A stretch of 33,000 nt of DNA, from contig JBBBWG010026890.1 in the NCBI GenBank assembly GCA_037176905.1, positions 34,569 to 67,568 on the forward strand, in the 5' to 3' direction. The notes below the pieces were generated by a model. That model was not told the DNA's origin. It saw nothing but the letters and a program-made list of their open reading frames with translations, and ran no database searches. Each line of letters starts with the position of its first letter. Position 1 is the first letter of the stretch. The DNA comes from Azolla pinnata. Its lineage: Eukaryota > Streptophyta > Polypodiopsida > Salviniales > Salviniaceae. Positions 25,752 through 33,000 of the stretch are shown in pieces. Position numbers and translations under genes: made by a program.

Positions 25752-28700
25752 TCACATTAACCCAGAACCTGCAACAAAAACTGCATAAATTTTACTACAA
25801 GATCTCTGGATCGAATGAATATGCTACATAAATTATAAAGTGCACTATAGTACAAATTCATAGTCTTAATCTCTTAGTTCTAAGCTTCTTTTCTCAGACA
25901 GTGCCTACTGGGAAGAGTATTCAATATTTACGAGCAAAGCTCATTGTTTTTTCCTCCTTCAAAAGATTAACTTTCCTATTTATTTTAGATGTTTAGGGAC
26001 ATTGCATAAAATAACAAAAGAAATCATGAAATTGTCATTACACATTGTACTTACCAATTGAAGGAAGATCGTGATGAACAAAAAAGCTAGCTGCTACGAT
26101 CACATAGCATAGGATCAACATCACTCCTTTGAAATAGTTTGACTTCCCTTCCTATTGCCGACAGGAATGTCAAACATCCACGTTTAGTACAATAACAGGT
26201 TTTATCAGTTACTCTACATGCTAGAAAAGCAGAGAAACGTTTCAGTTCTATTTTGGCAACAGATTATGCTACGAATGTTGCAGGCACTTCGAGCTTAGCT
26301 TTCTCGGAATCAGTTATACTGGTAATACTACATGTACGTTGCCAAAAAAACACTTTTGAGTGGTTATGGTTTAAATTGAGAAGAACAAGGGCACTATGTC
26401 GATTTTTTCAAAAACAATTTTAGCCAATATTCCATACATGCATGACAGACGAACAGATACAACATTTCAGATTTATTCTTTTGAAGAAACATCTTTAACA
26501 TTTATTTCGAGCATATATACTTGAACACAGAATAGCCTTTCATATTTATTTGTCACAAAAGGAGTTTTGGCAGTTACATTATGCATGCATGCATATCAAG
26601 TACAGAAAACTGCTTTGAATGTCTGCTTATTATATGCCCAAAAGAGAAACCAGATTTTACAGTTAAACTACGTTTCTCAAGCAATACTTATACTACTATT
26701 TCTAGCAGCATACGATGTCAAGTTTGAAGTGGGATGGCTATGAGTTTAGATAGTCAAATGCAGAGTGTCTGCGTGATTGCTTGAAGAAGCAAATTGTCAA
26801 TCAGTTGGTTAGTTTCTCAAAAATCAGTTCTAACAGTTACTCTATACATGTGGGAAGAATACACCAGTACTTTTGATTGACTGGTTGACTAAAATGTGTA
26901 ACAATTACTCTGTGCATGCTAGAAGAGCAGAACAATATTATGCATGTTAGAAAAACCAGGGGAGAATTTCAGATTTCGTCTTTAAGAAGCTAGTCTTAAC
27001 AATTATGCACTACACAGTTTAAAAGAAGAAACAGAATTGACAATTATTCTTCCCTAAGAATGGGGCAATATTAAAGATTCAATAGTTTAAATAACAACTT
27101 TCATACTGAGTAATCACCAGTTTTCTCACCTGGAGAAGAAAAGCTACAACAATAGCTGTAACCATAAGAGTGGTTGTTTCAAAGACTTGAAAGTCTAAAT
27201 CCATCTGTTTCCCCATTATCCATCCGGTCACCACGCACAAGGGGATCTACGCAAGAGAAAACATGGAAAATGTTGTGATTTCTACGGATCCCCAATTGCA
27301 CCAGATGAAGAAAATGTTGTGCAAAGGTTGAACATTTCATCCTTACCACAAACATGGAAATTTGTATGGATGATCCTATTGCGACTGCCAGAGACAAGTC
27401 CTGGGAAGAGGACAAGATACAAACATTATCACATTGAATGTGGGAATAAACAATACACTTTTTCCTTTTGACTCACCAACTTATCCTTCAGCGCAAATAT
27501 GACGGCCCCAGCATGTTCAGCTGCGTTCCCAGCAATCGGTAGAATAATAACACTAACAAAGGGTAACGGAATGCCTAAAGTATGCGATGCATCCTGGAAA
27601 AGAAAAAAATCTTTTTGAAACAGTTTTAGTTCACCAATTGAATATTTTTACCTTACAGGAATTCAAATTTTCACATGATTAGATACCTCAAACTATGATC
27701 TAGGTAGAAGAATAGAAGAAAATTATAGTAATGCAATTATAACTCCAAGATCATTTACCTCAATAGTATCTACTAGACTGTTTGACAGGTATGCTATAAG
27801 GGCAGTAACAAGAGCCAGACAAATTGCCGCACCCCACGAACTCAATTCTACTTCAGTTTCCTCTTGAACGAGTTCTTCCTGTTCCAACAAAAACCACAGA
27901 AAATAATTTTGAATTCCATAATGAACCCATCAGATGCGTTACTGTGTCAGCCACATCTTCTCCAAGCATTTAAAGCTTGCCATACCCATGAAATGTTTTC
28001 TACTATGTTAGCGCAATGTGTTCCTATGATCACATTGATAAGCTGACGACTTTGCTCAAACTACACACCAACCAGTTAAATTTCCTTATTTCAGACACAT
28101 TTCTATTTAAGCATTATATATGTCAAACCCTATTATTTATCCCAGTCACGTAAGTAAAAAAAAAAAGAGCCCAAGAAAAAACAACACAGGATATACTAAC
28201 CTCAGTTGGGATGTCATCAAATAGGTGTCTGTGGCTTTTCAGTTGGAAATAAAGGAAAACCGCGTAGACTATCAACATTACACAACTGCTAAATCGTGAC
28301 AAATTCAATATGCCATCATGCGTCTCCGTATGTGTTGAATGCAAGACTGCAGGAAGCAGCATCCCAAGAACTGCCATCAGCAAGAGGCTTGAATTTACCC
28401 CAGCTATTTCCTGCCCACAGAATTTTGCATTAGAAGGCGGTTATCATTCAGACAACAACTCTAAGATTCTTTGCATGAAAAGAAGAAAGAGGCAGTGACT
28501 GAAGAATTTCAATGGTTCATGAAAAAAGTAGAAATTTCAGTTAGTCAGAGATAATAATTATAATGACTAGAAGAACCTGGTGCACAGCCATGATTTCCTT
28601 ACCTTACTAAACTTTTGACCTTGGTCAAGGTGCGAAATACCACCAAGGAAAAAGGCACACCCTTGGACCAAGAGAACATTGGATAAGATTGACCCAAGGA

Positions 28701-31700
28701 GGGAGAGTTGCACTACACGCATCAATCCGTTCTGGAGAGCAAATAAACATATGATAACCTCGGTTGCATTTCCAAATGTAGCATTCAAAAGGCCACCCAC
28801 TACATTTCAAAAACATAATCAGCTGAGCGTTGATAAATAGGCTAACAAAGTTAAGTTGTAATGTATGTCTTGAAAGTGTGTACACAAAGCATATGTCTAT
28901 AACAGCATACATGTTGGGCCCGTATAAAACGCTAGTTGCCTGCATACACATGTAAGGTTAAAACTATAAATGTGTATTCGTCAAGTACATAATTTATGAA
29001 TAAATCGTCTTAGCATACTTACTCTGTAGCATAGCCTAGCCTTTCAGCAAGCGGAACTATGCCAATCAAACTCATTAGAAAGAAAAAGGCCTGTGCATGA
29101 AAGTACCAGATACATTATGTAAGCAATATATCTCTCTTTGATAATAAGTGTGTATAAAGAAGATATTGTTTACAGGGGGAACCATTGTATTGCTTTTAAT
29201 CGTTTTTCTTTTCACAATGTTTGGGTTGCATAGGGTAACTTGGAATCATGATGACAGCTCACTCATTCAATCTTTTCTTTAAATATATCCAGTAGGTAAC
29301 ACAAAAACCTATCCTGATCTAAAATATGAATGTCAAAAATTATGATACCACATGCCTATGGGTATACATATCACACCAGTATGTTTGATGCCCAGGCCTC
29401 CATATCAGGCCCTATCAGTATCATGGAACAACAAAACTTCAGCAAATAGTTGATGAAAATGAAAAACGTAAAATAAAGACCTGACAATTCCATCCAACTG
29501 CCTTTGCAATGATAGATGCTGGGATGGTTAGTAACAACCAGCTGAACTTGTTCTGGAACCAAAACATGAAAACTTGCTCGAACGTCAAGGAATTTCTTCC
29601 CCTATCCACCATGACAACATGTGCGACGGTAGAATGGGACCGCAGAAGACGTCTCTTGGAAGGAGAAGCCAAAGGAACTTGACACAAGTTTGATTCATCA
29701 TCCACACCCCCATGGTTGCTTAAGGGAGCAACGTTGCTATCGCTGTAACTCATCACACTCTTGCTCCTTCAAAAAAAAGGAAAAGGTATAAGATGTGTCA
29801 GATGCAACACAATTGGATTAATTACCATATATAACTAGCCCTTTCAGGTACTCGGATGTTTGCCAACCTTTCCGGTGCATTAACGGTAACTGCTTCGGTA
29901 AGGATTGCTTGATAGGCACCATATATTTTTGAACAGCAGCCATTTTAATGGATAGCTTTTAGCATATAACCACATAGTACATAGATACATAATTCACATG
30001 CTAACCAATTCAGTATAGACAGGGATATTTCAAATTCTATACAAAGGTGGCTAATGAGAAGGATGCAAAGTTGGATAATTTCAGCTGAATTCAGCAAAGT
30101 GTAATCAAAAGGTGCACATAGACGAGGATTAAAGGTCAAAAGTCCCTAGGGTGAGAAAAACACATGATGGGTCAAAGAAACTGGGTTCACGATGTGTTTG
30201 TATTTTAATAGCAAGTTTTCCTTAACAGAATGTAGAATACACCACAATTGGAAGTGTGGTTGACTGCAGACTAGAAGGCCATGCGTTTGTTCCACGTTGG
30301 AATCAAGTGATAGCTTGTGAGGAATACATACCTTCCCCCCACATGCCCAAACCAAGATTATGGCAAGAATGTAGATATTAAAATTATGTTTGCGAAGTAT
30401 ATGATGGATATTAGCCAATGGTTATTCTAAAGAGGCAAGAGACAGAATGGACCATTTAGCATATGCAAGTTCGTTTATCAAACCCAACAACATGTAGACC
30501 CAAATTAGGATGATGTCAAGAGTGTCGACATTAAAGTTATATTTACATAGTGTAGATCACAACGTGGATCATGTAAATGGAATGAATTATTTAGCATATG
30601 CAAGTTGGTTTATCGAATCCAGTAGCATGTAGGGAAATTCAATTGTTGGTCAATGTTTGCTATGAGATAGAATTTCAAAAGTTAGGAGAGGAAATGCTCA
30701 ACAAAAAGTTGCCAATTGTCAGATGCTCCAGGAAAGACAAAGGAAAGTCATATTAACGTCTTTTAAAAGGTTAAAATGACTGAACCTGTGATTAGTAAAT
30801 CTAACAACAAACCATCAGCAAAAAGGAAACGGAAACTAAAGCTGACAAAAGAATCTCGTTATCAAGGTTTTTGACATGGCCAAACATGTTCAGCTAACCT
30901 CGGTTGTCCCAAACAAGTCCAAGCGCATAGCAGACGAGTTATGAGCTTCACGTGCACCATCCCTTGATATTATAAAGATGCAATTAGAGGAACTAATTCA
31001 CAATCTGCTAGGCTATGGTCACAGAAGTAAGAGACCGAATAAAGAACATAAGAAGCCTTCGAAAATTCGTCTGCAAATAATATGAGCTAACTAATAGCTA
31101 AACCCTAAACTCTCTGATCATTCATCTGCATTAGGGTAGGAACCTACAATAAAGCATGAAAGAGGCAAATTATGTGGTGGTCCATGTAGTTGAAAGAAAC
31201 TTGCTAGAATCTGAATAACAATATGGTGGATACAAACATCAAGATACTCGATGGGTGATTTAAGAACGTTGGGAATGTCAACAACTGCCGATCGACCTTT
31301 TACCATAAGTATTAGGTTGTTTGTGGAATTAGCACTGTAGGTGAACCTCGTCATTAGAGTTAGTAAGCCTACGTATAAAAAGGGGCCTTGCTTTAGTGAA
31401 CCAATGTGCTTGTACACTGTTTTATAAATGTTTGCGTTAACGAATATCTTGTTTGTTGTAAGTTTCAATTATACACTCTTATGCTTCAAAGAACTTCTTG
31501 TCTATGGTAATCACACTCATACTCTCAAAGAACAAAGGATTTTGATGTTGTTTTCTTCCGACCCTGTGCAACATTAGTTAACGTCATGGACTCTCTATTA
31601 TGCCACTTAGTAGTCAACGACATGAGTAAATATTTCTATTCCATAAAAGCAAATGCAATGGCAGTTAGTTATGTGTCACTAACATGATCTCATCTTCTCT

Positions 31701-32366
31701 GTACAACGTGATAAGACATGGAGTAAGTTAAGGAGAGGAAGCATGAATCCGGCTGAGCACATGGAAAAGTGATCTGTTCACGTTTTCCAAGACTTGTTCT
31801 TCATATGCCAATAGTTTGTGAGCCCCAAGCTTTGATTATAGGGGAAAATTTATCTTGCACACGCACACTCACACATGGGGGCTAACTTTCGTATCATGCA
31901 AACCAACCTCGACCTAGACCACAGATTGGCTTCAGTGTATGTGTGATGCATCAAAAGCAAATCGTTCACACCATGAGCAAAACTGCTACACCCAACATGT
32001 AGCTTGTATGAAAACATCAAAAGTAAACGGTGGCTCGTAACAATTCAAATCTTTGCATGGAGACATTTACCTAAGAAACAAAGCTTGTGTTTCGCGTGAG
32101 CAGCTTAGCTAATCACCTGCCTCTAGTTTTTACGGTACCAGCTCTGAGCCAAAGCATTCAAACAACATCGAAGTTACGGTGCGACAGCACACGCAGCCAA
32201 ATACATGCATGCGCGTGGAATGTTGCGAATGGTGCCGAAATGTGTGTTTTCCTTGAGAGATGCATCCACGGCTATGAACGAGCACGAAAAGGGAACGATT
32301 GGAAGCCATACCTGAGTGCAGAAGAAATGCGGGAGTTGACACGGCGCGGGCGCAGGGCGGTTTCAT
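25752..32366 (-). CDS. CAX: CAX-type Ca2+/H+ (cation/proton) antiporter
   Basis: Core exons on the minus strand: 29481-29753 (from ATG 29753; an acceptor at 29767 allows the exon to start at 29766), 29023-29090, 28911-28939, 28603-28799, 28201-28410, 27759-27878, 27477-27593, 27347-27400, 27130-27246, and a last exon 26038-26151. The last exon may instead end at 26055 and splice to 25752-25768; both ends give 432 residues. An optional first exon at 32312-32366 ([18 protein letters not shown]) joins in frame and would give about 454. The two cation-selectivity repeats are intact: [13 protein letters not shown] and [19 protein letters not shown], plus [10 protein letters not shown]. An acidic stretch ([18 protein letters not shown]) separates the halves. 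About eleven hydrophobic segments are seen. The product should sit in the tonoplast and load Ca2+ or Mn2+ into the vacuole using the H+ gradient. It is closest to the CAX2/5 branch ([22 protein letters not shown]). The N-terminus is uncertain. Confidence 0.92.
26152..27129 (-). other. Long CAX intron before the last core exon
   Basis: A 978-base A/T-rich intron with several related short words (AAGAGCAGA, ACAATTACTCT, CATGCTAGAA) recurring loosely. No coding sequence or clear repeat unit was identified. Confidence 0.6.
29767..32311 (-). other. CAX first intron or upstream region, 2.5 kb
   Basis: If the exon at 32312-32366 is used, this is its intron; otherwise it is 5' UTR intron or promoter. 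It contains a degenerate direct repeat of about 130 bases (30340-30640) and a TATA-like TATAAAAAGGGGCC at about 31374-31387 on the plus strand. No gene was recognised in it. Confidence 0.5.
30340..30640. repeat. Degenerate ~130-bp direct repeat
   Basis: Two copies share ACATG..CCCAAA, then GAT(T)ATG..CAAGA(A/G)TG, (A/G)ACATTAAA(A/G)TTAT(G/A)TTT and TTTAGCATATGCAAGTT(C/G)GTTTATC. The first spans roughly 30340-30480 and the second roughly 30485-30620. Non-coding. Confidence 0.6.
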
Positions 32367-32392
32367 GCCGTTAGGAAAACACAGAGAAGCAG

Positions 32393-32481
32393 AGAGAGAG
32401 AGAGAGAGAGACGGAAGAAGAAGATCTCTTCATGTTCCACATGCTCTCCGAGCTTTCCATAATTACAATCCATACCCCTGC

Positions 32482-32512
<31 letters not shown>

Positions 32513-32516
32513 CTTT
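32393..32516. repeat. (GA)n and (CTT)n tracts near the CAX first exon
   Basis: A GA run at about 32393-32411 and a CTT run at about 32484-32515 on the plus strand. On the minus strand these are CT-rich and GAA-rich, and would be leader or proximal promoter of CAX if the 32312-32366 exon is real. Confidence 0.8.
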
Positions 32517-32524
32517 TCTTTCAT

Positions 32525-33000
32525 AACTGGATATTTGTATTAAAACAACATGACAATACAGAAAACCTTGCTATAAAGAAGGCAATGTTAACCGTCTAAG
32601 GTGATGTATTACAAGATGACATAAATCGAACTCATCTGGGGACAAAGTTCCCATACAACATAATTGTGAAAGCTGCCAAAACAATTGTCCTTTTGTCCTA
32701 CGTATATGTTGCGATCCTCCAGAAAGCCCATCAAACAAGAAACCATTCCTCAACCTCTAACTACACCACGTACCCAGGTACCTCAAGTAAGCAAACACAA
32801 CCTTATATGTTGGGGTTGGTAAAAACTCTGTCAGCTTCAATAAAAACCCATCGAAAAGGTGACAAAATATTTCCGGTTAGTGACTCCCACAACTGTGATA
32901 TGACTATCCGTATACCTTGAGTAACACGACAAGAAATAAACCTGTGTGTAGCATCTTCATCGATCAAAGGACAGAAGACACATGTACCACTGGAAATGTT
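32525..33000 (-). mobile_element. 3' end of a LINE-type (non-LTR) retrotransposon
   Basis: The minus strand enters at the window edge with an open frame encoding SSGTCVFCPLIDEDATH, then RFISC, and stops near 32799. The pattern C-x2-C-x8-H-x4-C, with acidic residues before the His and WESLTGN after it, matches the zinc-binding domain (zf-RVT) that follows the reverse transcriptase of plant LINEs. Beyond the stop, other frames resemble a decayed LINE tail (FHNYVVWEL), and the element seems to end near 32525-32540, next to a GAA-rich tract that could stand in for its A-rich tail. The copy is probably dead: stops interrupt the tail, and the reverse transcriptase itself lies outside the window. 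Confidence 0.55.

Noticed and set aside
29371..29562. Extra CAX exon around 29371-29430
   Set aside because: A short open frame continues past the exon donor at 29480, but splicing from there directly to 29090 restores the family sequence ([20 protein letters not shown]) without it.

Overview
This window is nuclear DNA from a flowering plant. The genes have many short exons with GT..AG introns, and their products belong to plant-specific or plant-typical families: an FBH-type bHLH factor, a calcium-dependent protein kinase and a CAX antiporter. Leaders are CT/GAA-rich and introns T-rich. I cannot fix the lineage. The left edge starts with degenerate CCCTAA (TTAGGG-type) hexamers, which is unusual for a plant, where the seven-base CCCTAAA form is the norm. 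No bacterial, organellar or viral gene blocks were seen.

Layout. 1-153: degenerate telomere-like repeats. 160-2380: probable transcribed leader exon plus a T-rich 5' intron. 2396-4280 (+): five-exon bHLH gene of the FBH type. 4281-8796: gene-poor, with microsatellites, a tRNA-like SINE remnant, a possible tiny two-exon minus-strand gene (6153-6881) and a 54-bp minisatellite (7559-8160). 8797-13023 (-): complete eight-exon CDPK, closest to CPK13. 13024-17262: a long regulatory and intergenic stretch with a telo-box/G-rich array, a duplicated block around four G-boxes, a CpG/TACG-rich tandem duplication and a heat-shock-element-like palindrome. 17263-21367 (+): three-exon class B DnaJ/Hsp40. 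21368-23009: intergenic minisatellites. 23010-24603 (-): two-exon divergent ubiquitin-conjugating enzyme (E2) with a telomere-motif tandem array in its intron. 25752/26038-29753 or 32366 (-): ten- to twelve-exon CAX-type cation/H+ antiporter. 32540-33000 (-): the 3' end of a LINE-type retrotransposon, running off the window.

The genes are individually ordinary housekeeping or signalling genes, and I see no operon-like cooperation. A calcium-decoding kinase (CPK) and a vacuolar Ca2+/H+ exchanger (CAX) lie about 13 kb apart, probably by coincidence. The unusual part is the non-coding DNA: nearly every promoter and long intron carries its own tandem array, and several of these contain AACCCTAA telo-box motifs. 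I found no convincing new multi-gene system. The best leads are the telo-box arrays, the G-box duplication, the divergent E2 and the degenerate N-lobe EF-hands of the CDPK. All exon borders were read by eye from splice consensus and family homology.
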